Under the pieces are notes generated by a model. It was not told the origin of the DNA. It did not search any database and saw nothing but the letters and a program-made list of their open reading frames with translations. This document shows, in pieces, positions 10,891-22,953 of a DNA stretch of 64,000 bases. The position numbers were made by a program, and so were the translations under genes. Each line of letters starts with the position of its first letter. Within the stretch, counting starts at the first letter, position 1. This DNA comes from Kitagawia praeruptora. Its lineage: Eukaryota; Streptophyta; Magnoliopsida; Apiales; Apiaceae. The stretch lies in the NCBI GenBank assembly GCA_037693485.1, contig CM075348.1:123143609-123207608 (forward strand), given 5' to 3'.

Positions 10891-11864
10891 TGTTATTCCC
10901 AGATTATACACTTGTATAATTGTAGAAGGGGGGGTTGAATACAATTCTTGATAGTTATAAATTTCTGATAAAAACCACAGAAATCTATAAAGAAATAATT
11001 GCTGAATAGAAATGGTTCACAAACACATAAAAAATCAGGTGGTTAAATGTACCACCTGAGACTTTTATTTGAAGAAAACCCTGTGATACAAATGTAAACA
11101 GCTTCTGTGTTTACAACTCTTTGCTTCTAAAGATATTCAAGAAACCCTAAGCAAATATGTCTATTTTCTTACAGTCTAAAGAGTTGCTACACTTGGTTAT
11201 ATATCCCAAGTTTACAAGTGCTACAGGAATAAGATAATATTAATATAATTCAAGTTGACTTGCTACTCCACTCCAAATCCACATGTAGCCGAAAGGTTGT
11301 CCTTGTGAACAGATATGTCCCCTGCACCTTTCTTGTATGTACTTGGTAAATGGAATGCTTCTTTCTTCTGTGTTTCCAAAGTATGGCTGCCATACTGCTT
11401 TTTATACCTACTATCAACCCATGTGATCTGTCAGTCAAACCTGTCCTTATCAACTGCTAATTCCCAGCTAGCATAGGATAAAGTGACAATGATTATCCGT
11501 TGATGTTGTGCACAATTATCCGTTGACGATAGTTTGAGTTGTATCCATTGATCGAGTAGATTTGAGTTGTATCCGTTGATAGAGCCCTATTCTTATCCGT
11601 TGATACACTTTCACTTAGACAGAATTACATAGCATAGCTTATTTACAATTGGCTACCCTATTCTGCCTATCCATTGATGGTCAACATGACTCTGAATAAA
11701 AACACTATCAACTGATAAATAGTGATATTGCAGTATGCTACAAAACCTCATCCGTTGATGAGCTACCTGTCAACGAATAGAGTTATAAGGTCTTATCCGT
11801 TGACAGTTACAAAACTTGACTTATACAATTTTGCTTGAATGTTAAGTTATCATCAACTACAACA
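10891..11864 (-). repeat. 5' LTR of element D (974 bp)
   Basis: Bounded by TGTT on the left and AACA on the right, between the primer site and the resumed gypsy A integrase frame. On the minus strand, U3 holds about ten copies of TATCCGTTGA or close variants (11494-11803), followed by a TATA box (TATAAAAAG, 11399-11406). Near the 3' end is a run of exactly seven C (10928-10934) in the context GTATTCAACCC. U3, R and U5 are inferred from this order. The likely target copy is TATTC at 11865-11869; its partner is outside the window. Confidence 0.8.
11494..11803 (-). promoter_or_regulatory. Cluster of the TATCCGTTGA motif in the LTR of element D
   Basis: Exact or one-mismatch copies begin at 11494, 11517, 11542, 11570, 11594, 11668, 11749 and 11794. 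Inverted copies begin near 11707 and 11770. The cluster lies just upstream of the TATA box, as the palindromic repeats of known Sirevirus LTRs do. A role as transcription factor binding sites is inference. Confidence 0.6.
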
Positions 11865-11865
11865 T

Positions 11866-12894
11866 ATTCATAACAACTTCGTAGTAGGTTTGCCGAGGAC
11901 CAAAGCAAACCATGACGCCATATGGGTGATTATAGATCGACTAACAAAGTCAGCTCACTTTCTACCGATCAACGAAAGGTATACGGTCGACAGGCTAGTA
12001 GATATCTACTTAAAAGAGATAGTGGTGCGACATGGAGTTCCAGTCGCCATAGTATCCGACCGAGATCCTCGATTCAACTCCAGATTTTGGAGGAGCTTCC
12101 AAGAATGTGTAGGAACCAGGCTAAACATGAGTATAGCTTATCATCCCCAGACGGACGGGCAAAGTGAAAGGACCATCCAGACACTAGAAGATATGTTGAG
12201 ATTCTGTGCTATAGAATTTAAAGGAAATTGGGATGATCACTTGCCCTTGATTGAGTTTTCCTACAACAATAGCTTTCATTCAAGCATAGGAATGCCGCCT
12301 TACGAGGCCCTTTATGGAAGGAAATGCCGATCTCCCCTATATTAGGATGAAGTTGGAGAGCGAAAGATGCTCGGGCCTGAGATGGTCCAACGGACAAAGG
12401 ATGCAGTGGATTTAATCAGAGGACGGCTGGTAGCAGCCCAGGATCGACAAAAGAAATATGCCGACTTAGCTCAGAAAGGAACAGAATATGAAGTAGGAGA
12501 CCTAGTGTTCCTGAAGGTGTCTCCTTGGAAAGGTTTAATGAGGTTTGGAAAGAAAGGGAAGCTGAGCCCTAGATATATTGGCCCATTTGAGATCTTAAGA
12601 CGAATTGGGGAGCTAGCTTATGAACTAGCATTACCCCCAAACCTGCAGCAAGTGCACAATGTGTTCCATGTCTCAATGCTGAGGAAGTATAACCCAGATG
12701 CCAAGCACATAGTGGAATATGAGCACGTGGATATGCAACCAGACTTGACCTACGTAGAGCAACCTGTGGAAATCATAGACAGAAAAGATCAAGTGCTCCG
12801 AAACAAGGTCATCAAGCTTGTCAGAGTTTTGTGGCAGAACCACAACGTAGAAGAATCAACCTGGGAACTAGAAAGTGCAATGATGGAAAAGTAG
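11866..12894 (+). pseudogene. Gypsy integrase C-terminal region with chromodomain-like tail (element A)
   Basis: The frame resumes after the D insertion at the integrase motif FVVGLPRTKANHDAIWVI and continues through the DDE core (VSDRDPRFNSRFW; YHPQTDGQSERTIQTLEDM). An in-frame TAG at 12343-12345 stands where relatives have Trp in PLYWDEVGE. After it the integrase C-terminal domain continues (YEVGDLVFLKVSPWKG; LSPRYIGPFEIL; VHNVFHVSMLRKY). The end is a chromo-like segment (VIKLVRVLWQNH, EESTWELE), as in chromoviruses such as the Tekay clade; the clade is inferred. Chromodomains of this kind steer insertion to chromatin. Confidence 0.85.
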
Positions 12895-12935
12895 CCCCAT
12901 TTGTTTTCAAGTTGATTCCGGGACGGAATCCTTTT

Positions 12936-12948
12936 AAGGAGGGGAGAC
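12936..12948 (+). other. Polypurine tract of element A
   Basis: AAGGAGGGGAGA directly precedes the LTR start (TGTAAGAACCC). The same tract is found inverted at 39168-39180 in element G. Confidence 0.8.
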
Positions 12949-15900
12949 TGTAAGAACCCAGATTTTTTATAGAATTAAAACTTTTTCTTATGTAATAATA
13001 TAGGAGTACATAGTTGCTATGACTGCAGTATAACGAATATCTATTAAATATATGGGATGGATTTAGATTCAAATATTTATATGTCATAAAGAATACCTTT
13101 GGTTGACAACATAGATAAGAATGATCTATCTCCTAAGGATATAAGTATATTACTTCAAGTAAGATTATTCTTGTGTCATCCAAATCAATATCTATTATAA
13201 GTCCAGCGGTTCCGTAAAAAGGTTAAGGAACACTCGAGGGTGAACCAGGTTCATTTTCCTAATTATAGGAATTAAATAAAAATAAGTGATGAATAGTGAT
13301 TTTGGTGGAATTTGGAATATTATTATAATAATGCTATATCCGGTATTCGGAACGGATTTCTGAGTTCGTATTAGTGATCCAGGAGGAAAATAAGTGTATG
13401 TAAAGGTTGTCAAATTCAGAAAAATAGCACTTTTATTTTCTCCGAGAATTCCCTGGACACTGCCAGACATAAGGAATTATAAAAGGGATTTAAGGAATTT
13501 AAATTTGAGAAGTATTAAGAAAGATGAAGAATAGTATTAGAAATATTAAGAAGGTTTTCGGTAAAACCCTAACTAGAAACGAATGAGTTATTCCCTCGAA
13601 CGAGCATCGAATTAAGCAATAAACGAACAAAGAATCAAGCAGAGGGCTAGATGCATGCATGTGGGCAAGTGATAAATATCTAGTAACTTCATAGTTACAA
13701 GAGCAACTAGCATGGTTAGAGATTGAACCAAACACTTAGAAATCAAATCACTTGGTTAAGCCTTAAACCATCCAATCTTCAACACTTGTCTCTCCATTTC
13801 ATCACTCCTTGCATCATCACTTTAATAAAGCAACTCCAAGATGAGATATTATCTACAAACATTCACTTTATGCATTATTAGCAAATCAACCAAGCAAAAT
13901 ACTCTCTCCCCCTCCAAGAACATCACATTCGGCTTTCTTGAAATTCAAAAACCAAAACCCTACTTGAAACCATCATTTGATCTCCAAACTTTTATGGTGA
14001 GACTTACATTTAATATAAATGATCTCCTCAAAATCTTAGTTTCAATCTCTTCTTTTTCCATTTTCAAAAAAATCATTAAAGAGGAGGATGAATAGTGTTC
14101 TTCAAGAACTAACTTTGATTTTCATGTTTCTTTGGTTGATCTTAGGTTTGTTAAGGCTAGACAAGGACCATACCAAGCTTTTTAAGGCTAGATCACACTC
14201 TCAAGAAGGTATAATGATCTTGAAACCCTAGGCCTACTTTGAGTTTATGCATGTTCTTGATAGATTTAAGTGTTAGGAGCATGTTAGTGATGTTATAATC
14301 ATGATTATGTAGTAGATCTAATGGATTTAAGAGAGGATGATTATGTTGGTATAATATTGTGTTCTTGAACTTGTTGAGATGAGAATCATGTATACAAGTT
14401 GTATTGGTGCCCGGTGTGCTTGGTTTTAGTGTTACGATTAGTAGAACGTTCGATTTATAGCCGTCGTAATGCCCGATTTTCATTTAATCTTGAAATCCGA
14501 ACTTGACAGTAGATATAACTCACTGCATAGCTTCGACTTATGCCATGATTAGCTAGATCATGTTACAAGCTTCGTTTTGATATAAAGATCGCATGAAACG
14601 GACTTACGGTTTAGGAGTTATGATTAAATTCGTAAAAGTGGTTCGAAACCGAGAATGCGAATTCGTAATTGAAATTGAACCGTGTAAAATAAGTATCGCA
14701 GTGGCGAATCTTGGTAATTAAATATTAGAGATCATAAGTATGGTGTTAGAGAAGACCACGTATTAAAAAGATCGTTTTTCGATTTTATAAAAATGTTCGA
14801 ATCAAGGTTAAGTACGAAAGTACCCCTAAAGAGTATACTTGGTCATAACTACGGTAAACCACTTAGAAAACGATCGATAAATCTCGAGGTATAATCTTTC
14901 GACTTTAAAACTTTTACAAATCGAATACTTACCATATGTAAGGGTAATGACATGCTTTATTAACGAACAAGTGTCGGATAATAAAAGTAATAATAAGAAT
15001 GAATTAGAGGGGTATAACGAAACGACTTGAAAACGTATTTCGATTTAAGTTACGTTTATACTTAACCTTTTGAAAGGTGTTAAGTGATTAATCCCGAATG
15101 CCTTGGCTATTTATAGATCATCAGGCTGACCCGGGACACGCTACCACTACCCCTACCCGTACTCGATTTCCAGGCAAGTTTCAAATCCTTGTTAAAAGGC
15201 TGTTGTTGTGAATATATATACATGTGCCTTCTGTTATACATATGCCATAGCATGCATGCCTGCTTTCAAAGTCATATTGATATACTTGTTCCCTGAATTA
15301 TTGTTGGCTTATGAGCTAGATAGTTATTATATCAGTTATAAGCCGGAAATTACTAAGACCCTTAAGCGAAGGGCATCTGAATCTCATTATTTGACTATAG
15401 ACCGGGAGTCGTTATTCCTTGATATATTGATATTATTTTCAGAGGAAAATAACTAAGAAAATATTTTCCATTTATTATCTGGCGAATATTATTGGAATAT
15501 TCCCTTGAGATTATTTGATAAATATTATTCGGATTATTCATCAGATGTTTATTTATTCGAGGAATATTATATATTTAATATTCATCTAAAGTCGATTAAA
15601 TATTCGAATATTATTCGAACCCTCAGTCGAGTTATTTACTTAAAATATTCATTCTTATTTACTCGATAAATATTATTTTGAATATTCATTCAAGTTTATT
15701 TAATTAATGAATATTATTTTAATATTCATTCGAGCCTTATTTATTTAAATGAATATTAATTCGAATATTCATTCAATCTCTAATTATTTTATAAATATTA
15801 GTTGAACATTGATTCTAACTCCAGTTATTCGATAAATATTATTTTGAATATTCCCTTGAGATAAGGAATATTATCTTCGACCTTTTTTTAAAAGTCGATT

Positions 15901-17620
15901 CAATTATTGAACATAATTTCAAATATTCATTCGATAATCATTTCTTCGATAAATATTTTTAAGCTGAATATTCATTATTTATTCAATGAATATTGTCCCA
16001 AATATTAAGTCGATAATTATTCCATCAATATGTATCCTTCTTGAGTTGAATATTCACTATTGATTCAATAAATAATTCTCAAATATCCATTTGATGATTA
16101 TTCCATCAATAAACATTGTCATTAATTTGAATATTCATTATTTGTTCAATGAATATTATTCTGAATATTTATTCAAAGATTACTCCGAGTAACACTGTTC
16201 CAGTATCTATGACTCTATAAATATTCTTGGAATATTTAATTAATTCTTCGAACTCGTTTCAAAGATAATTTACTTCATTCGCATAGTATCATCTACCTTC
16301 GAATATTATATAAATTATTTCAGAGTCCTATTATTATTATATTATCAAGGAAGGTTCTCAGTGATTCCATTCTCCCTTCGATTCTATTGCAAGGGAACCT
16401 TACTTGAGGAATGTTATTTATCTTGTGACTGCCCGGTCATAAATCATTCGCTTCACTCGCAACTTGGTTGTTATTATTCATGGTATTGTGTGTACCCACT
16501 CATTATTCGAGGGGTAAGAATGTTGGAACAAGCCAGTATCCATTAACAAACAGCAGCTTGGGAAATATTGGTAAATTTTCCTTTCCATTTAGATATGACT
16601 ACCTTGTGGAGTCTTATCAACAAGTATTATACTTGGGGAAATGGGGACGAACTTTACGTTTCAAAGTTATGGATGTGGAATGAACTAGGAGATGCGTAAG
16701 TGACCCAGTGGCGCCGGTCCAGCAAATGACCCAACCGTTGGCCGAGGGGGTTCCAGAGGGCGGTAGACAAGTAAATCCGTCGGTGCTTCCTTCTACATGT
16801 AGTAAACAAGAGGTGGGGAGCATAACATGCGACTGATCATCGTGTAAAAATGCTATGTCTCCTGGCGCGTCAAACTCCAGTATTAGTTCATCACTAAATG
16901 TTGGAAATTTTCTGCAACATCATCATAGTTGGCAGAGTTGAAAAGTATTTCAAACTGGAATTGCAATATCTTTCTTGCAAGTTCCTATTTTTATGAAAAT
17001 GATGCTATCTTGCTTATTTTGGCATAGCATATGCTTCCACGAAATATATACCTGTTGAGTTACCATGTAACTTCATCCTTTATATTAAACTGGCAATATT
17101 TTCTCTAATGCATGGCATATGATTTCAAAACATATCTTTGAACTGTCTTATATATTATTGCATAGTTATATATTGTTGGTGGGCTATTGTTCACCCTTGC
17201 TTATTTATTATGTCACAACAACAGCTAGGTCACATGGCCCGCGTCAGGCGCACTCGGCACAAGCAGGTTACCCGCCCCACAGGGCTACCCGTTGATATCA
17301 TCGCTGCCATTGCTGAGGTAGCATAGATCAGCAGCCTTTTGTTACCAGTTTAATTATATGTATCAATAATGATTAATCAACGGCAAAACTCTTAAACTTA
17401 TGATGTTATCCTTTTGGCTTGTAATAACTTTTATTCGTAAACCCGTAATGTGAGACTTATTTCAATTTCATCTCTGGGACTATAACTGTGTGTGTGTGAG
17501 TGATTATTATTGTGGGGTTACAGCATGTGATTTATTTATTATGGATTCAAGTAAAGTATCAATCATGGAAAATAAGACCGTAACGACCCGATCCCGGACC
17601 CCGGATCTGGGGGTGTTACA
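12949..17620 (+). repeat. 3' LTR of gypsy element A (4.67 kb)
   Basis: Starts TGTAAGAACCC and ends GGGTGTTACA. The inverted partner family LTR at 44967-49609 has the same ends, nearly the same length and matching blocks throughout. There is no coding of note. It contains a TA-rich array (15465-16330) and a GC-richer block near 16690-16870. An LTR this long without genes is unusual but occurs in some plant gypsy lineages. Small open stretches inside it have no family resemblance and are not called. Confidence 0.85.
15465..16330 (+). repeat. AATATT-rich degenerate tandem array inside the long gypsy LTR
   Basis: About 860 bp of diverged units of roughly 30-45 bp, each with GAATATTATT or AATATTCATTCGA cores. 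The same array is present, inverted, in the LTR of element G (46360-47060), so it belongs to the LTR family and is not a local expansion. Confidence 0.7.
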
Positions 17621-17949
17621 TCTTTGTTAATCCCTAACTTGCCATTTCTGTTCTGTTTCTTCTTAGTCACTTTCTTCTCTGATTCACTCTTCCCAGCTGA
17701 AACAAACTTAACAAACTTCTTGGGTCTTATCCTATCACCTACTGGCTCCTTGGTCTTTGACTTGACACTCTCACTCTTGGAAGATGCTTGTTGTTCATTG
17801 GATTGTGCCTCATCCTCATCATTCAACATTTGTTTGGTGAGTAAGGCATCCTCATCAATTTCAAATGTTGATTCCTTAAAAATTGGATTTTCAGTCTTTT
17901 TCAAAATGTGAGGCACTTCCTCATGAATAAATGTGTCATCTTCAATGAC
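17621..17949 (-). pseudogene. Gag C-terminal segment of copia element E
   Basis: The minus frame is open through the whole 329 bp. It begins VIEDDTFIHEEVPHILKK and ends in a basic stretch (KKKQNRNGKLGINK) that matches the shifted gag end of element D. On the right it abuts solo LTR B at target copy ATGAC; on the left it abuts the end of gypsy LTR A. Its reading frame is the direct continuation of the gag piece at 30981-32693 once LTR B and one target copy are disregarded. Confidence 0.8.
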
Positions 17950-20900
17950 TGTAATAACCCTAACTTTTAGAATGCTACAGTGCCTAAATGAATAGTAATT
18001 TTGAGGATTTAGGGAAATGGTATATAGGTACCCTATAATGGAAACAGAAAATGAATAAACAGAAACCATATTAGTATTGTACACTGAAATTAAGTGACTC
18101 AAAACGATAATGGATTTCAGAAATTCCTGAATATGGACTTTAAGGATTTTCGATTTCGATTGAGACTCTATTGAATGTGATATTAAAGAGTATAGAAATG
18201 TTAAAGGGTTTATATCTTGAGGAATAGTGAAGTTAGGTTAAACCAAGGAGTGATCAAGTCAAGGAAATGCCAAGGGAATTTAGATTGTTAAACGAGTTTG
18301 AGAATGCTTGAGAACCCGAGAGATAACCGGGAGAGCAACTTCTGAGAAAAAGAGAATATACCAGGGATATTGGATCTAATACCTACTTGAGAATTAGAAT
18401 CACCCTAACACACTAATATATTATGTGGGAGAGGATATTATATATCCAAGGAATTTACAAAGGAGAAACCATTGAAACGATCACAGAAAACTTTTGATGA
18501 ATCAAACGACGAGAGAACTTGCACAAAGCCCATCCGAAAACCCCAAGGCCCAAAACCTAAGCCATGCAGGTCCAAGAGGCTCCAAGGAGCTGCATTTACA
18601 AGTTAATTAAGTGAGTGGCTCATGGATATATTGAAGGGGCAAGGCTAGAAGAGCAAATAGAGTGAAAGGGCAAGGATAAACTAGTAAACACACAACCAAT
18701 TGGATAAATCTTCCAAAAGAAGCTAAACAAGAAGTGTTTTGATTGGTGGACTCCAAAATATCTCACAAAAGGTATCTAGCTGATATATAAGATAGAAACA
18801 AGGGATATATACATCATTTACACAAGAGAAACAAAGTTGAAAAGCTCCCCCATCTCTTTTCTCTACAAACTGCCCAGCAAGAACAAGGAGGAAAGAAAAA
18901 TTCATATCTCCATTTCTATACATGATAAAATCACCAAATTTGAACCACAACCTCTCCACTCCATGGATATTATTCGCCCCAAATTTCATGAGAATCCAAT
19001 TAGTATAGCCTAGTCAAATCCATGCTCAAAGTAAGACAACCCAATCTGTCCAGTTTCTATCCAGCGGAAAGATGGAGCTCAAAACCATAGCTAGGAAGCT
19101 TTGTTTTTGGTGATCTATAGCTCAAATCAAAGCTTATACAGAGGCCAAGATGTGTTAAATATTTGAGAGCCAAACTCTTATTTTTCGATTTGTTATGATT
19201 TTTACAAAAGTGATGATGAATAGTAACCCTTAGAAACTAACTTTGTTTTTATGGTTTCTTTAGTTGATTCAAGCTAGTACAAGGTTGTTTAAGGATATCC
19301 CAAGGATTATTAAGTGTTGTTAAAGCTTCAAGGAAGGTATAATCTCTTCACCCCTCTTGAGTTTATGATGAATATTGGTGGTATTAGTGGTTAAGTAGTT
19401 ATAAGTGATGAAATCATGATGTTATATGTGTTTGTAAGTGATTAAAGTTGAATATGGAAGGAGTATGTGCTTGTAATCATGGTTGGTAAGATGACCACAT
19501 GGTGTAGGTGATGGTGTATAAGGTGGATGATTGATTTGGAGGAGTTTGATTTTGGAAAGTATGAAAATATAGCCGTTATAATGTCCGATTTCCATTAGAC
19601 CAGAAAACTGCCCTGTTTTCGGACCCTATACCCGTACAGTACCTTACTGTCCATACTCCCAAGTGACCATGAGATGATAGATCTTGGTTCATAGATCGTT
19701 TTGATATAAAATGCATTAAAATCTGATGAACGGTTTAGGAGAAAAGTCAGTTTTAGTGAAAGACGTTCGAAAATCGAGAAAATGTAAATGTGTTAACTTT
19801 GAGGCTATAACTACCATACTTAGACATTTTTAAAAATTATAAAACTTTGGGATATGGTAGTAGGGTAGTAAAAGAGGCATTATCAGTTGGCCTTATGGTA
19901 AAATTCGAGATTCATATTTTCTGAGAATTTTTACAGTTAAGTGTGGTTGTTAGGGGAAATGGTGAAAAACCCCTGAAACTTCGATTGAGTTTATAAATGG
20001 TTAAGTTCTTGAACCTTTGGGGTAATAGTGATACGTTAAACATATATTAAAGTGTCAAGGGTAATGTTATACAAGAGTGTAGTGAGTAAGAGATGTGATA
20101 TTCTAATGACGGTCCTTTTGTGTTTATAGAAACTCCGGAAGAGGGACGAGCCATACCGTCAGGATACCGAGATCGAGGCAAGATCTTTTCTATCCCTACT
20201 TGGAAATTATTTATCTTCAAAGAAACTTGATTTCATGAAATATATATATGTGATGCTATTGTTACTATATTGTTAAGAATTTGTTTTCCTTGATTTTTGA
20301 TGTAAAAAGGGAAGGTATATGAGTATGATATAAGTATGGATATGGGTATGAGTATGAGATAGATATGGATATACATAGAGATGATTATACATGAAGTGAA
20401 CATGCCTTATGATTAAGGGAATATGAAGGAATGGTATCAGTTGTTATCTAAAGATATATAAAGGAATGGTATCAGTTATTATCTAGGGTTATATGATTTA
20501 TAATATTATATTCTTTCTAAGTATTGTGATTTAATAAATATTATTGAATGGTATTTAATACTTTTGAGATAAATGGAATACTCTACGTATATAAAATCAT
20601 ATTGATTTCATTGAATACAGAGGAGATGTCTGAGTTATAATCAAATTATTATGACATATATAAATTTTTAAAGGTGATGATAAATGGAAATGGAAATGAT
20701 ATATGTGAAGGGAAATGTGAATGGAAATGGAAAATGTGAAATGGTATTTGATGATTTGAAAAAGGGGGATTGCAACAGTAAGCGTAAGAGGCTGTGTGGT
20801 AGTGGCATAGTCCAGCATCCAATATTTTATTTCGGCACGAAGATGCCAAGGGAGGATGTAGCAGGTAGCCTTCCTCCAGGGTTGATTACCAGGTAGGGAT

Positions 20901-21435
20901 CATCCCTTCTACTAGTAGTAAACAGAGAGCGGATACGGTCAGGCGACTGATCATCGTCCTACGTATCTGGCGCCAGCAGATATCCCCAAAACTTGAAAGA
21001 AAGAATTGAAAATGGTTTTCAGATTTCTATAACTGAAAACAGAAAAGTGATATGAAATGATGGAATTATTGTTACAAACGAAGAGAAACTGATTTTATAT
21101 TAATTTATATGATTGTTGCATAAGAAGGAAATGAGAAGATTATAGTGAGAGATTTGTTCAAGTTTTTATATTATCTTGAAAAATTACACTGAAATGGTAT
21201 ATTGATGGTTATAGCATTCAAGAAGAGGAACTGATATTATTTGATGTTAGAAGCGAGACTGATGGAATAATACTATAAATTTCTTACGTACAAGGATAAT
21301 TGGAAAGTGTATATACATATTGAATGGAAATAAAATTCTTCCATAATAACTGAAGTTTGCTTTTGTCTATTATATATATACAACAGTTTATTTTCCTTTG
21401 ATGTTAGTAGATAGAAATTATCTTGCTGAGCTATT
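17950..21435 (+). repeat. Solo LTR B (gypsy-type), left part
   Basis: Starts TGTAATAACCC at 17950, right after ATGAC. It is interrupted at 21435 by copia C, resumes at 30523 and ends GGGGCTGTCACA at 30980, followed by ATGAC. The total is about 3.94 kb. It has no internal region or primer site, so it is a solo LTR left by recombination between two LTRs. It is distantly related to the LTR of A and G: similar ends, and shared blocks near 19210-19260 and 20810-20990. No genes are seen in it. Confidence 0.8.
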
Positions 21436-22939
21436 TGATGGTTTCGATCATCAATACGCAGCGAAAAACAGTAAATAAAATCGAAACCAAGCCAAGGATC
21501 CATGTATAATATATTGATAATATGGTAGATAGAAACGATTACCTTATCAAAGCTTTAATATTAAAACGATGGAGATGCAATCACAGAGCTTCCTCTTCGA
21601 AAACTCCTCTACGGTATCCACACGAACACCTTCAAGAACGGCTCACGATCTTGTCCGGAAGAGAGGTACTAGCCTCTAATGAAAATAGGTTTAGGATTAG
21701 GGTTTTGTGCGGCTTAACTGATTTTTCACGTACGTAATCCTTTACCCCATATCTTTATATATAGGATAGTATAAAGCCAAAATCCCTTATCAAAAACCTA
21801 TTCCAAATATGATTTATTTAAATAATAAAATCTAATTCTATTATTCAAATAAATAATAATTAAGTCAAACTTAATTATTAAAATCATATCTCATATCTCT
21901 TTGTATTTTATTATAGTTTAATTAAGTCCCACTTAATTAATATAATAAAATCCAACTTATCATTAATTAATTTAAATTCATAATTTAAATTAATTCTTCC
22001 TTTAAAATGTTCTATGTGTGTGACCCTGTAGGTTATTATTTATTTTGGCAATAATTTTATTCTCCAATAAAATTATAAACAATGAGCGGTATCTAGTAAT
22101 ACATCATTGCTACCCAATTAAATAATAATTAAATCGTGATTCGATAAACCTTTTGTGATTAATGTTCCCGTGTAATATAATCCCTTTAACCAAATATTAT
22201 AGATTAAACTCGAGGCATGTTTATCGTCATCCTCTTCATAATTTAATCCGGGTTTACTTGATCCATGAGCAGACTATTAATAACAAATCATTATTTGAGC
22301 ACGGCCATGCATTTTATAGTCTCACTCAATCAAGAGGCCAATAATATCTCTCCTAATTATAGGAGGGTTAAATCCTTTATCTATCATTCATATTTCTCAT
22401 ACGATTCACAATATACCCGATGTCCACTTTTATCATCACCCGGTCAAAGGTAACTTTTAATGTAGTCAAAGTATATTATCCTCGTATAGAAATATAATGA
22501 TCTCAAGTCAAAGGATCATTACACCATTATCACTGTGAGTCTTTCTTATGACCTTATTTAACATGAAGAATCTCACGGTGGGTCTGTCCAGTACCATGTA
22601 CCCTACATGTACCTATGTATTGACTTTAGTATCTCCATACTTATAACCAATGAGATGTGGTTATCAGTCAAAAACATACCAGTCTATTTATGTATTATTA
22701 TTGTCCTGTATAATAATACTCGACTAGGGACCTTTAAGAATATGATATATTATATAATCTCAAGTTCAAGTCATGTACTTAAACTATACAATATGTATCA
22801 TGATTCTAAGGACATTTATTATGCTAACAAATATATCACAGTAATTAAAGTCATAATAAATACGTTTATTGAATAATCAAATGACATAAAGGTTTATTAA
22901 AATAACCAATGTATTGCCTCTAGGGCACCTACACTAACA
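21436..22939 (-). repeat. 3' LTR of element C
   Basis: 1504 bp, TGATGG to CTAACA as read on the plus strand. It has a TATA box on the minus strand (TATATATAAAG, complement near 21753-21763). The short open stretches inside recur in the other LTR only because the LTR is duplicated. Confidence 0.95.
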
Positions 22940-22953
22940 ATCTCCCACTTGCA
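22940..22953 (-). other. Polypurine tract of element C
   Basis: The minus strand reads GCAAGTGGGAGAT directly before the 3' LTR (TGTTAGTG). Element H carries the same tract at 51059-51073. Confidence 0.75.

Larger units (their letters stand above)
1..11864 (-). mobile_element. Element D: Sirevirus-like Ty1/copia retrotransposon, left end outside window
   Basis: On the minus strand the order is 5' LTR (10891-11864), primer site, gag, protease-integrase, RT-RNase H, then a very long extra frame that leaves the window. A long ORF after pol, a UBN2-type gag, and repeated short palindromes in the LTR are known traits of the Sirevirus (SIRE/Maximus) lineage; the lineage call is inference. The element interrupts the integrase frame of gypsy A, whose coding sequence resumes directly at 11865. 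The 3' LTR and the second target-site copy are not visible. Coding is broken by two in-frame stops and two small frameshifts. Confidence 0.85.
11865..17620 (+). mobile_element. Element A: Ty3/gypsy retrotransposon, 3' part with very long LTR
   Basis: Only the integrase C-terminal half, the polypurine tract and the 3' LTR lie in the window, because element D split A and the 5' part is further left. The LTR ends exactly at 17620, and gag sequence of copia E follows at 17621, so A was inserted into E. The family is shared with element G: same LTR ends and the same order of internal blocks, in opposite orientation. Confidence 0.8.

Noticed and set aside
17563..18102. A 179-codon minus-strand frame
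   Set aside because: It joins LTR A end, gag of E and LTR B start across two insertion edges; only 17621-17949 is real gag.
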